Origin: an uncultured Duncaniella sp. | GTDB lineage: Bacteria > Bacteroidota > Bacteroidia > Bacteroidales > Muribaculaceae | Reading direction: 5' to 3' | Length of the DNA stretch: 56,386 nt | Assembly: GCA_910587515.1 (NCBI GenBank) | Contig: CAJULW010000025.1 | Coordinates: 1-56,386, forward strand | In this document: one piece after another, positions 27,791-36,159 of the stretch | How positions within the stretch are numbered: the stretch's first letter is position 1 | Layout: every line of letters starts with the position of its first letter | Made by a program: the position numbers and the translations under genes | The notes under the pieces: generated by a model | The model's database searches: none | What the model saw: the letters and a program-made list of their open reading frames with translations, nothing else | What the model was told of the DNA's origin: nothing

Positions 27791-27902
27791 TTGTATATTT
27801 TATGGCTTTTATGACTTCCTTGCTTGCCATAAGAAATAGTTTGTCTCTTATAAGAACATATTGTTTGGTCGCTTCATCATTACTGTTTGATGCTAAATAA
27901 TG

Positions 27903-28124
27903 CACTTGGTTCAACCCCATTTCATGACATCCGGAATTTTATTACATCCACTAAAGAAGGTGATTTTATCGGGTAATGTTTTTCTTTGTAGTCCGCAATA
28001 AGTCCTGATAACAAATCCAATCCTATTAGATTCTTACTTTCTGATACCAGCCTTCGAGTGCGGTTCCCGCATCGGGATGTCCGGTATAATACTCGATTAT
28101 TTTGCTTATTGCTATTATTCTCAT
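27903..28124 (-). pseudogene. decayed higBA toxin-antitoxin remnant
   Basis: On the minus strand a frame starting at 28124 reads MRIIAISKIIEYYTGHPDAG then TALEGWYQKVRI and stops (28026). This matches the first 30 or so residues of HigB-type mRNA-cleaving toxins. One frame over, starting in the same place (about 28035), the text becomes ...LLSGLIADYKEKHYPIKSPS then LVDVIKFRM, a typical middle of the partner antitoxin HigA, and stops at 27922. A one-base shift then restores HEMGLNQV, the beginning of the HigA helix-turn-helix. So the toxin C-terminus and antitoxin N-terminus have been deleted, fusing the two fragments, and the HTH domain is lost. About 35 further codons (to about 27790) read in the same frame but are not recognised. 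The remnant should be non-functional. Confidence 0.75.
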
Positions 28125-28129
28125 GCTCT

Positions 28130-28430
28130 TTGTCGTTTTATGCGAAAGCAATCTTTTTGTTTTGAAATGCAAAATTATATTCTGAATTTAGAAGTATATC
28201 ATGTAAAAATCAAGGCGCATTTTCATGGCAGACGAAAGCATTATTCATTCAGAATCTGTTTAGGAGCCTCATGGTTGGTAGTGTCTTCGCGAATACGTGA
28301 GCCTAAATATCGTAAATCCGATTTTTATTAAATATTCTCTTAACGTCTTTTTTCTGATTTTTACAGTTGTTTTCGGATATGCCTATATTGTTAATAATAT
28401 AGTTAACGTGTGTTAAATAGGGCGGGGTAA
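28130..28430. other. AT-rich intergenic DNA, no feature recognised
   Basis: This stretch between the higBA remnant and the LRR-gene promoter is AT-rich. One short plus-strand frame crosses it but begins inside the remnant and has no recognisable content. Confidence 0.4.
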
Positions 28431-28432
28431 AC

Positions 28433-28461
28433 TTGTAAATATAAAATTTTAGATATATTTG
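28433..28461 (+). promoter_or_regulatory. promoter of the LRR / adhesin-like gene pair
   Basis: TTG (28433-28435), an 18-base spacer and TATATTTG (28454-28461) match the Bacteroidota consensus, leaving a leader of about 65 bases. Confidence 0.65.
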
Positions 28462-28530
28462 CAAAAATATATTAAACTGTCTTCAAAACAGAACCAATCA
28501 TTAATAAATCGTATATAAAACTTAAACTTA

Positions 28531-29832
28531 ATGAAAAATGTGTTATTATCGGCTTTGATGAGCTTTGGAGCCGTCTGTTCTATAAATGCTGCGGATGGCG
28601 ACTCGTTTGTCTTTGACGACCTGACATATACAATACTCTCCGAAGTCGACAAAACATGCGAGCTCGGTAATAATCAAAAACACAAGTTCTCGGGGGCAGT
28701 TGAGATCCCGTCTACGGTGCGTTCCGGTGATAAGGAATATACTGTCATCGCGTTAGGAGAAAAAGCTTTGTATGCCCCGGTTGGAATGACATCGCTCAAA
28801 CTTCCCGAGACGCTCGTCACAATCAAGGCCTACGGAATCTCTTATTGTATCGACATGAAAGAGCTTGTCCTCCCAAACAGCGTCACCACTGTCGAGTCGC
28901 GGGGGTGCTATGGCAACTATGTCGAATCGCTGACGCTCAGTTCCGGCATCAGGGAATACAAACGCGAGTCGTTCTCGGGCTATCCCAAAATCAAGATCCT
29001 TGTGATTCCCGAAGGTGCAGAGATAATACACGACGAAGCTTTTAATTTTTCATCCGCTGAGACTATCAAAATAGCCAATACCGTGACGTCCATAGGGAAG
29101 ATGTCATTCGCGGGATGTGAAAAACTTAGGGAGATAACTATTCCCGGATCGGTACGTGAGATCGGTGACGAAGCCTTTGACCGCGGCAAGCGATTGAACT
29201 CTGTGACACTCGAATCAGGCGACATGCCTTTGTCATTCGGTAAAAACGTGTTCGGCAATACGATATATCTCGGCACTTATGACGACCCGGTGGCTAAAAT
29301 TACCGATTTGAACCTTAACAGGGTTTATACCTGCGTTTCATCAGAACCGAAGGAAATGCCGTTTGCTTACAAACCGACGCTGACGACGATCAACTTCGGT
29401 TCGGCTTTCACCTCTATACCGGTTTCGGCTTTCGAACAATGCACGGGCCTGACAGAACTTACTTTCCCCGCGACGCTCTCGACTATCGGAGCAGCGGCTT
29501 TTGCGGGATGTGACAACCTGAAGTCCATAAAGGCCGAGCGTGCGACCTGTCCATCTGCGGCATCGACAAGTTTCAGTCAGAAAGTCTTTGACAATGCCTT
29601 GCTCGATGTTTCCGACGATGCATACGAATCCTATAAGACAGACATCGTATGGGGCCGTTTCGTCAATATAAAGGCACCGCAAAGCGCGATTGATTCGGTC
29701 GGGGCCGACCGTGATACGACAGTGACCGATATCTATACGCTCTGTGGCGTGCGCGTGGAAGGAACTCCCGCTCCGGGACTGTATCTGGTGCGTCGTGCGG
29801 ACGGCAGCGTGACGAAGATGGTGATCAAATGA
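28531..29832 (+). CDS. secreted BspA-like leucine-rich repeat protein with T9SS-like tail
   Basis: This 433-residue exported protein has a signal peptide (about residues 1-20, ending INA). The body is made of BspA/LRR_5-type repeats with the pattern LxxIxIPxSVxxIGxxAFxxC: examples are KLREITIPGSVREIGDEAF and LTELTFPATLSTIGAAAF. Such proteins bind host or matrix proteins at the cell surface. The last 40 residues (DIYTLCGVRVEGTPAPGLYL...KMVIK) look like a type IX secretion sorting tail: a GxR turn, then PGLYLVR and a terminal basic strand. It is followed after 37 bases by a second exported protein with the same kind of tail, and one promoter probably serves both. Confidence 0.85.
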   Translation: MKNVLLSALMSFGAVCSINAADGDSFVFDDLTYTILSEVDKTCELGNNQKHKFSGAVEIPSTVRSGDKEYTVIALGEKALYAPVGMTSLKLPETLVTIKAYGISYCIDMKELVLPNSVTTVESRGCYGNYVESLTLSSGIREYKRESFSGYPKIKILVIPEGAEIIHDEAFNFSSAETIKIANTVTSIGKMSFAGCEKLREITIPGSVREIGDEAFDRGKRLNSVTLESGDMPLSFGKNVFGNTIYLGTYDDPVAKITDLNLNRVYTCVSSEPKEMPFAYKPTLTTINFGSAFTSIPVSAFEQCTGLTELTFPATLSTIGAAAFAGCDNLKSIKAERATCPSAASTSFSQKVFDNALLDVSDDAYESYKTDIVWGRFVNIKAPQSAIDSVGADRDTTVTDIYTLCGVRVEGTPAPGLYLVRRADGSVTKMVIK

Positions 29833-29869
29833 CAATTCAATTAATTTTTAACCAATAAACCGATCTGGG

Positions 29870-32800
29870 ATGAAACCATTTATCTCCACATTATTAATGG
29901 CTCTCGCTGTTAACAATATGGTGTCGGCAGTCGATCTGCCTGCTGCCCCCCCCCTTGAAGTAGACTTCAATGAGGGTTGGGATGCAACATCGTTTGCCGA
30001 AAACTTCACCGTGTTTAACAGCAACAATGACACCAAGAAGTTTGAATTCGGTGGCCAAGGTGCTAAAGCTGCGGTCCTGAATTATTCAACGTCGAAGGAT
30101 GCCGACGACTGGGTTATAGCAAACAAACCGATCACGCTTACCGCAGGACAGGAGTATACATTTGTTGTGCGCGCCTCTACGTATGCGCCAAGTGCTACTT
30201 ATGCTGAAGAATTTGAGGCTAAACTCGGAAATGCCGCAGATCCTTCGGCTATGACTGTCGAACTTGTCGCCAGGAATTCTTTCACGACTACAAATATTTC
30301 TACCTATCAAGAATTTGAAGGAAAGTTTAAACCGGAGACTTCCGGAGAATATTATTTCGGATTCCATGCCGTTACTCCTCGAAATGGAGGCTATTATATG
30401 GGCTTCCACGGTTACACGGTGACCGGAGGAGACGAAAGTGGCGGTGAGGAACCAGGCGGATCGGATCTGATTCCGGAAACCACTCCTGTGAACGTTGATT
30501 TCATAAATAGCGAATGGACTAAAGAGGATTTTGAGGATAATTTCGTGGTGTTTGACAGCAACGATGACAAGATGAGATTTATATTCGGACAAAACGGATT
30601 TATGATTAACTTCCCGTTCCCGACATTGGAATATTCAAGGTCTCTGGACTCTGATGACTGGGTCATCACGAACAAACCTATCATGCTTGTCAAGGGAGCG
30701 GAATATGTCGTTAAGGTAAAATGCGGAACTTATGGAACATCTTCTCCTGAGATGTTTGAGTTCTATGCCGGAAGCGAAGCCGACCCTTCTAAAATGATGC
30801 TTGAAGTTATTCGAAAAACTCAAGTTGCGACAAGCAGTGTCAATAAATCTGATGAGTTCACCGGGACTTTCATTCCGGATGCCACCGGACCGTATTATTT
30901 CGGATTCCATGCGACCACTCCTAAAAATGTAGGTTACTATCTCGGTTATCATGGATTCTCCATTGAAGGCAAAGCGGTCACACCGCCTTATCCTGTGGCA
31001 CCCGGAGCACCGACTCTTGAATCAGATGTCGACGGAGCCACTAAAGTGGGTATACGTGTTGTCGCTCCTGAACAGGACGTGCTCGGCAACCAGCTTACCG
31101 AACTTACAAGCATCGTTATCTATCGTGACGGCAATGTGATCGGTGACGCATCCGCTCCTGCGGGATGGTCTGGCGAAGATTTGAAACCCGGTGAATTGAC
31201 AAGCTGGTTCTATGATACAGCTGATTTGGGTCTTACCCCTGGTGTGCACACTTATTACGTCAAGGCTTTTAACGCGGCTGGAGAGAGCGCTGAAAGCGAA
31301 CATGTTTCTGTCTTTGTAGGCATTCCTGTCCCCGGAGATCCGATGGACGCTGTGGCAACCAAGACCGAAAACGACGGAGAGATCACAATTCAGTGGATCG
31401 CTCCCGAAAAGGATGCTGATGGCAATGCGCTTAATACTAATATGGTGTCTTACATCATTTATGATATCTCCGATCCTGAAAACGAAGTGAAGGTGGCCGA
31501 TGTCGAGGTTGGCAAGACCAACTATACTTATCAGGCTGTCGGAGCCGACGCTCTTCAGCAGTTGAAACGTTATCGCGTTGTGGCGGTCACCAAGACCGGT
31601 TCAAGCGAAAACGGAGCAGAGACAGTGGGAATTCCTGTCGGCAAGCCTCTGTCGCTTCCATACGTAGATTCGTTTGCAGGTGGCAAGGGTGTGTTCGACT
31701 ATGCTTTTGCGACTATATCCGGCAAAGGAACGTTCGCATTGGATGCTGATACATATCCCGCGTCAGACAATGACAAGGGAGTGGCCGTGTTCTCCGGAAG
31801 CGAGGATGGTGACGCTGCTGAGATGCTCTCGTGCGAGATCGCTATTCCTGCCGACGCGACAAATGTGATACTGAGCTACTACTATAACGGTGTTCAGAAT
31901 GATAATAAAAACACTCTCCATCTGCTGATTGATGCCGGTGAAGACTTCAAGGAGGTGCGTGAGATCAGTCTTGCCGACGGTATGTGGCATCGCGACGCAT
32001 TTGATCTCTCGCAATATGCAGGCAAAATTGTGCGTTTCGGCTTCCGTGCCGCATATGTCAATTCGCCCGCAGTGCTTATTGATAATATCCGTATATCCGC
32101 TATCGCCGCAAAAGATGTTGTCATAAGTGATTTCATTGTCCCGGGTTCAATCGAGATCGGCAGACCTACCACCGTTAAGGTGAATGTTGCCAATGTCGGT
32201 ATGGAGGACGCTGCTGACGTGAAGGTCAACTTCTATCAGAACGACGTGCTCGACAAGACCGAAACGGTGACTGTCGGAGCTGAAAAGACAGAGACTGTCA
32301 ATTTCGTGGTTTCGCTTCCGATTTCGGCAGAGGAAGGCAAGATCGTTTTGCGTGCTGAGGCTGTTTTCGATGGAGATGAAAACCTCTCTGACAATGAGGC
32401 TATGGTCGAAGCTGCAGTGGTGAAATCGCGTCTGCCTCTTGCTACAGGTCTCATCGCGTCTGTCAATACTGACGCTGAAGGCGTGAAACTCTCATGGAAG
32501 GCTTCTACGTTCGATGATGTTGAAGATATGCCTTTGACTGACAGCTTCGAAGAATATGAAGCGTGGAAAACCGCTGTTGATATTAGTGTGGATAATTCGG
32601 AGATAGGTCCTTGGAAGACAATCGACGCTGATAGAAAGATAATCACCGGTTCGAGTGTGGCTGACAAGGATATATTCCCCACGATAAGCGGTTGGTATGC
32701 AGGCTACTTTGTTGCTGACGACGCTGAATTGCACGATCTTCTCAAGGCTCATTCAGGAAACAAGCTTCTCGTTTCGGGTGCTGTCGACGGTAGTATGGAC

Positions 32801-33520
32801 GGTAACTATAAGAGTGACGACTGGCTGATCTCTCCAAGACTGAGCGGCAAGGAGCAGACAATCGAATTCTACGCACAAAGCGCGCATGCCACTACACGTG
32901 CGAAGGTTGAGTTCTATCAATCGTTCACCGGTACGGATGTCGAAGATTTCGAGATGATAGGTATCGCAAAATATATCAGTGCTAAAAACTGGAATAAATA
33001 CGACTTCATGGTCAGCAAGGGCGCGAAATATTTTGCTATCCGCAACGTGACCGACAAGGGCGCGGAACTTAAGATCGATGACGTGACCTATGCACCCGCA
33101 TTGTTTGAAGATGGCCTCAGTGTGGTCGGCTACAATGTTTACTGCGACGGTGAATTGTTGAACACCGATCCGGTTATCACGACAGGATATACTCACTCGG
33201 ATGTGACTATAGGCGCGCACAAGTATTTTGTTACGGCTATTTTCAGTGATGGAAGCGAATCCGCTCCCTCAAATATCGAGGATTTTGAATATTCCGGTAT
33301 CGAGGCTATTGATACTCTTAACGGTGTCAGCATCACGGCTTCCGCTGGTGAGATCAATGTCAAGGCATCCGCTGATACCGCAGTCTCTGTCTATGCTGTC
33401 GATGGCCGTATTATATTCAGCGGCTCTTGCATGGCTTCCGGTGATCTGTCTGTCAAGGTGGCTTCCGGTGTCTATGTCGTGCGTGCCGGCAAGACTGTTG
33501 CCAAAGTGCTTGTAAAATAA
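29870..33520 (+). CDS. large secreted multidomain adhesin-like protein (tandem N-terminal repeats, FnIII, MAM-like, T9SS-like tail)
   Basis: This 1216-residue exported protein has a signal peptide ending near residue 22. Two homologous modules of about 155 residues follow (about 28-183 and 205-360; both contain DDWVI-NKPI and YYFGFHA-TP). Two fibronectin-III-like domains occupy about 365-585. A choice-of-anchor/MAM-like domain (LPYVDSFAGGKGVFDYAF onward) spans about 590-735. A CARDB-like segment (PGSIEIGRPTTVKVNVANVG) spans about 740-870, and a second jelly-roll module about 885-1085. The end, VSVYAVDGRIIFSG...GVYVVRAGKTVAKVLVK, is a type-A T9SS-like sorting tail. No catalytic motif is seen; the likely role is adhesion or ligand binding. 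A run of nine C at codons 26-29 is prone to slippage. Confidence 0.85.
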   Translation: MKPFISTLLMALAVNNMVSAVDLPAAPPLEVDFNEGWDATSFAENFTVFNSNNDTKKFEFGGQGAKAAVLNYSTSKDADDWVIANKPITLTAGQEYTFVVRASTYAPSATYAEEFEAKLGNAADPSAMTVELVARNSFTTTNISTYQEFEGKFKPETSGEYYFGFHAVTPRNGGYYMGFHGYTVTGGDESGGEEPGGSDLIPETTPVNVDFINSEWTKEDFEDNFVVFDSNDDKMRFIFGQNGFMINFPFPTLEYSRSLDSDDWVITNKPIMLVKGAEYVVKVKCGTYGTSSPEMFEFYAGSEADPSKMMLEVIRKTQVATSSVNKSDEFTGTFIPDATGPYYFGFHATTPKNVGYYLGYHGFSIEGKAVTPPYPVAPGAPTLESDVDGATKVGIRVVAPEQDVLGNQLTELTSIVIYRDGNVIGDASAPAGWSGEDLKPGELTSWFYDTADLGLTPGVHTYYVKAFNAAGESAESEHVSVFVGIPVPGDPMDAVATKTENDGEITIQWIAPEKDADGNALNTNMVSYIIYDISDPENEVKVADVEVGKTNYTYQAVGADALQQLKRYRVVAVTKTGSSENGAETVGIPVGKPLSLPYVDSFAGGKGVFDYAFATISGKGTFALDADTYPASDNDKGVAVFSGSEDGDAAEMLSCEIAIPADATNVILSYYYNGVQNDNKNTLHLLIDAGEDFKEVREISLADGMWHRDAFDLSQYAGKIVRFGFRAAYVNSPAVLIDNIRISAIAAKDVVISDFIVPGSIEIGRPTTVKVNVANVGMEDAADVKVNFYQNDVLDKTETVTVGAEKTETVNFVVSLPISAEEGKIVLRAEAVFDGDENLSDNEAMVEAAVVKSRLPLATGLIASVNTDAEGVKLSWKASTFDDVEDMPLTDSFEEYEAWKTAVDISVDNSEIGPWKTIDADRKIITGSSVADKDIFPTISGWYAGYFVADDAELHDLLKAHSGNKLLVSGAVDGSMDGNYKSDDWLISPRLSGKEQTIEFYAQSAHATTRAKVEFYQSFTGTDVEDFEMIGIAKYISAKNWNKYDFMVSKGAKYFAIRNVTDKGAELKIDDVTYAPALFEDGLSVVGYNVYCDGELLNTDPVITTGYTHSDVTIGAHKYFVTAIFSDGSESAPSNIEDFEYSGIEAIDTLNGVSITASAGEINVKASADTAVSVYAVDGRIIFSGSCMASGDLSVKVASGVYVVRAGKTVAKVLVK
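29946..29954 (+). repeat. nine-C homopolymer inside the adhesin-like gene
   Basis: CCCCCCCCC lies directly after the signal-peptide region (encoding A-P-P-L). A change of one base would frameshift the whole protein, so the tract is a candidate phase-variation switch. In this window the gene is in the ON frame. Confidence 0.7.
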
Positions 33521-33551
33521 GAGATTCTATATTCGTCTTATAAAGATGATT

Positions 33552-33584
33552 GCGGGGAAGGCCGAAAGCCTTCCCCGCTTTTTT
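33552..33584 (+). terminator. terminator of the adhesin-like gene
   Basis: GCGGGGAAGGC and GCCTTCCCCGC form an 11-bp stem with loop CGAAA, followed by six T. Confidence 0.9.
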
Positions 33585-33749
33585 CATTGAACATGATTCG
33601 AGTGGCATTGACAGGGTAAAAATAAACAAGTATTATCTGAATTTACGCGGACAATGCTTGTTTATTTTTTTGATGTTTTGATTGATCGGCTTTTGTTTAA
33701 ATTTTATATGCGGGCGGATCTGTCATCCTGTGGATATCGGGATAGCGTT

Positions 33750-33779
33750 TTGCCGTGGCGTTTTTTTGTGCTAATTTTG
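33750..33779 (+). promoter_or_regulatory. promoter of the RecD-like helicase gene, almost touching the start codon
   Basis: TTG (33750-33752), a 19-base spacer and TAATTTTG (33772-33779) are an excellent match. The ATG at 33784 begins only four bases after the -7 element, so the transcript should be leaderless or nearly so. Confidence 0.7.
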
Positions 33780-33783
33780 CGTT

Positions 33784-35217
33784 ATGACTACCGCAGAATT
33801 CGCAGATCTCGTCAGGGCGAGACTTCCGTACAGGGCCAATGAGCAGCAGGGCCGTCTGATAGACGCGCTGGCGCGCTTCTGTGCCGATGACGCGCCTTCG
33901 GATTCGGTGTTTATCATCAATGGTTACGCCGGTACGGGCAAGACGTCGCTTACGGGCGCTTTGGTCAAGGCTCTCGGAGAGGTCGAGCGTCCTGTCGTGC
34001 TGCTCGCTCCGACCGGCCGTGCGGCCAAGGTGTTCAGCGGTCATGCCGGACATGCGGCCTATACCATACACCGCAAGATATACAGGGGTGCTGTCGGTGA
34101 GATAGGGGGCGGATTCGCCGCGATGCAGGAGAACCATCTGAGCAATGCTGTCTTTATCGTGGACGAGGCCTCGATGATAGGCGACAGTTCGTCGGATACG
34201 GGCGTGACTTTCGGAGGCGGACTTCTCGAAGATCTGCTTGAATATGTGTTTACGGGCGATAATTGTCGTCTTATACTTTTGGGTGACATCGCCCAATTGC
34301 CACCGGTCGGTAGCGAGGAGAGCCCTGCCATGACTCCAGTCCGTTATAAAGAATTGGGTCTGAGGGTCAGCCGGGCGGTGCTGACCGATACGGTGCGCCA
34401 AAGCCGCTCGTCCGGTATACTACGCAACGCGACATGGCTCCGCAGGGCAATGTTGGTTGATCCCTTGCCGCCTCCGAGGCTTATACTGGAGGGCTATAGC
34501 GATGTGTCTACGGTGGAGGGTGACGACGTGGCTGATGCCATAGGCGACTGTTACCGGACCGACGGGGCAGCGGCCACGATTGTCATAACGCGTTCGAACC
34601 GCAGGGCCACGGCTTTCAATATGGGCATACGTTCGCGTATACTCGATCATGAGGAGGAACTTGTCAAAGGCGAGAGGCTTCTGGTGTCGAAAAACAATTA
34701 TATGTGGGCATCCAGAATAAAAGGTCTTGATTTCATCGCTAACGGAGATGTCGGCGTGGTGACGGCCGTGCACTCCACGGAGGAAAAATATGGCTTCCGA
34801 TTCGCCAACGTCACACTTGCGCTGACAGACCGCGATGTCGAGGTTGAGTGCAGGATATTTCTCGAAACACTGACCGATGAGAGCGCGTCGCTGTCGCGTG
34901 AGCGTATGGAGGCATTGGCGCGGGCGCGTATGGATGACCCTGAGGTCAACTCTCCGGATGTGGCGTGGGAAACACGTCTTCGACGGCTGCGCAGTGATGA
35001 ATATTTCAATGCCTTGCAGGTCAAATATGCCTATGCTGTGACTTGCCACAAAGCTCAGGGTGCGCAGTGGCCGAATGTTTTTGTCGATCTCGGCGGCATA
35101 CCGGTTGAGTCGCAGGGCATGGATTTTTATCGTTGGCTGTACACAGCTACCTCGCGTGCCACGGGCCATCTTTATTATATCAACCCCGGTGAAGGTCTGA
35201 CAACTCGCGGAGTATAG
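33784..35217 (+). CDS. RecD-like superfamily 1 DNA helicase / ATP-dependent exonuclease subunit
   Basis: This 477-residue cytosolic ATPase shows SF1B helicase motifs in order: motif I GYAGTGKT (residues 47-54), motif Ia LLAPTGRAAKVF, motif II FIVDEASM, motif III LILLGDIAQLPPVG, and the C-terminal UvrD_C_2-type motif YAYAVTCHKAQGAQWPNVFV with VI in TATSRA. It is shorter than RecD2 and lacks its N-terminal region, so it resembles the Dda-like/AAA_30 helicases common in Bacteroidota. It probably works in recombination or replication-fork repair. The start codon is fixed by the adjacent promoter: there is no upstream ATG in frame within the transcript. Confidence 0.9.
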   Translation: MTTAEFADLVRARLPYRANEQQGRLIDALARFCADDAPSDSVFIINGYAGTGKTSLTGALVKALGEVERPVVLLAPTGRAAKVFSGHAGHAAYTIHRKIYRGAVGEIGGGFAAMQENHLSNAVFIVDEASMIGDSSSDTGVTFGGGLLEDLLEYVFTGDNCRLILLGDIAQLPPVGSEESPAMTPVRYKELGLRVSRAVLTDTVRQSRSSGILRNATWLRRAMLVDPLPPPRLILEGYSDVSTVEGDDVADAIGDCYRTDGAAATIVITRSNRRATAFNMGIRSRILDHEEELVKGERLLVSKNNYMWASRIKGLDFIANGDVGVVTAVHSTEEKYGFRFANVTLALTDRDVEVECRIFLETLTDESASLSRERMEALARARMDDPEVNSPDVAWETRLRRLRSDEYFNALQVKYAYAVTCHKAQGAQWPNVFVDLGGIPVESQGMDFYRWLYTATSRATGHLYYINPGEGLTTRGV

Positions 35218-35267
35218 AGTGGCGACCCATTTTGTGGCCTCTTCTCCAAAGTTTGATTTTTTATTCG

Positions 35268-35275
35268 TATCTTTG
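35268..35275 (+). promoter_or_regulatory. -7 element ahead of the pseudokinase-led operon
   Basis: TATCTTTG fits TAnnTTTG about 60 bases before the kinase-like gene. The TTG upstream is not at the ideal distance. Confidence 0.5.
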
Positions 35276-35336
35276 CGTTTTAAACACCGTGGCACACTCC
35301 TTTGGGGGGCTGTCACACTAAAGTAAAAAGCGAGAT

Positions 35337-36158
35337 ATGGACAGCAACACTTCGATACCTCCTTCGGCCACGGCCGAGAAGTGGACCGAGATAGAGCATC
35401 TTCCCGAGTGGGACGAGGAGTTTTATCACGTCTATACTGCCAAGAAGTTTGGCAAGTGGCTTATGCTTAAGACACTGCGCCCGGAGCTCAAAGGCGATCC
35501 GGAGTATGAGCGCATGATAGAGAAAGAATTCGAGGTGCGCTACAATCTGGCGCATCCGCATATCATCATGATCAACGACTACGAGGATGTGCCGGGTCTC
35601 GGCCGCTGCATAATCACGGACGATGTCTATGGCGATTCGCTGGCCAAGCTCATACGCGAGGGTAAGGTGACGGAGGACCATATCGGTAAGTTGCAACATC
35701 AGTTGCTTGATGCGCTCGACTATATCCAGTCGAATCATCTTGAGCACCATCCGCTTTCGACCTCCCGCATCATTTTTACCGAAAATATCGGTAATCTCAA
35801 ACTTATAGATGTGGGTTTTGATCAGAAGAGCCATATTACGCCAAAGGACGCGAGCGAGGATATACGTAATTACGGAGAGGTGTTGACAGCGGCGCTCGAC
35901 GCTGTCGGGACTCCTCATCCGCGTCTGCGCAAAGTGGCGGAGCGTTGCATGAATCCCGATCCGTCCAAGCGTTACGCGGATGTCAACGCTTTGCGGATGG
36001 CTCTTGCCGACCGCAAGACGAACAATTTTTATCTCGCGATCATAGCTTTTCTCGTGGCCATGATAGCGTTGCTGCTATGGCTGAACTCTCCCTACCGTCC
36101 AGCTCCCGAAATTGTCACCGGGGCGGGCGATATAACCACTACTGTTTCGACCGATTGA
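35337..36158 (+). CDS. membrane-anchored kinase-like protein, probable pseudokinase
   Basis: This 273-residue protein has a Ser/Thr-kinase-like domain (about 15-222) and one C-terminal membrane helix (about 231-249), with a short outer tail. The lysine of the small lobe (LMLK, K45), an alpha-C acidic segment (KEFEVRYNLAHPHII) and the DxG motif (LIDVG, D158) remain. The catalytic loop HRDLKxxN, however, reads HHPLSTSRI (137-145): the catalytic Asp is Pro139, the Lys is Ser141 and the Asn is Arg144. The glycine-rich loop is also missing. The closing MNPDPSKRYADVNAL is the usual end of a kinase domain. It probably acts as a sensor or scaffold rather than a kinase. It is followed after 1 base by the acetyltransferase-like gene. 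Confidence 0.8.
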   Translation: MDSNTSIPPSATAEKWTEIEHLPEWDEEFYHVYTAKKFGKWLMLKTLRPELKGDPEYERMIEKEFEVRYNLAHPHIIMINDYEDVPGLGRCIITDDVYGDSLAKLIREGKVTEDHIGKLQHQLLDALDYIQSNHLEHHPLSTSRIIFTENIGNLKLIDVGFDQKSHITPKDASEDIRNYGEVLTAALDAVGTPHPRLRKVAERCMNPDPSKRYADVNALRMALADRKTNNFYLAIIAFLVAMIALLLWLNSPYRPAPEIVTGAGDITTTVSTD

Positions 36159-36159
36159 T

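Noticed and set aside
27387..27920. 177-codon minus-strand gene
   Set aside because: It is a chance continuation of the higA remnant into antisense of the pyruvate oxidoreductase gene; only its first few codons (MGLNQV) are of HigA origin.
28077..28331. 84-codon plus-strand frame between the pyruvate oxidoreductase and LRR genes
   Set aside because: It is the antisense of the higBA remnant and AT-rich spacer; composition is not protein-like.
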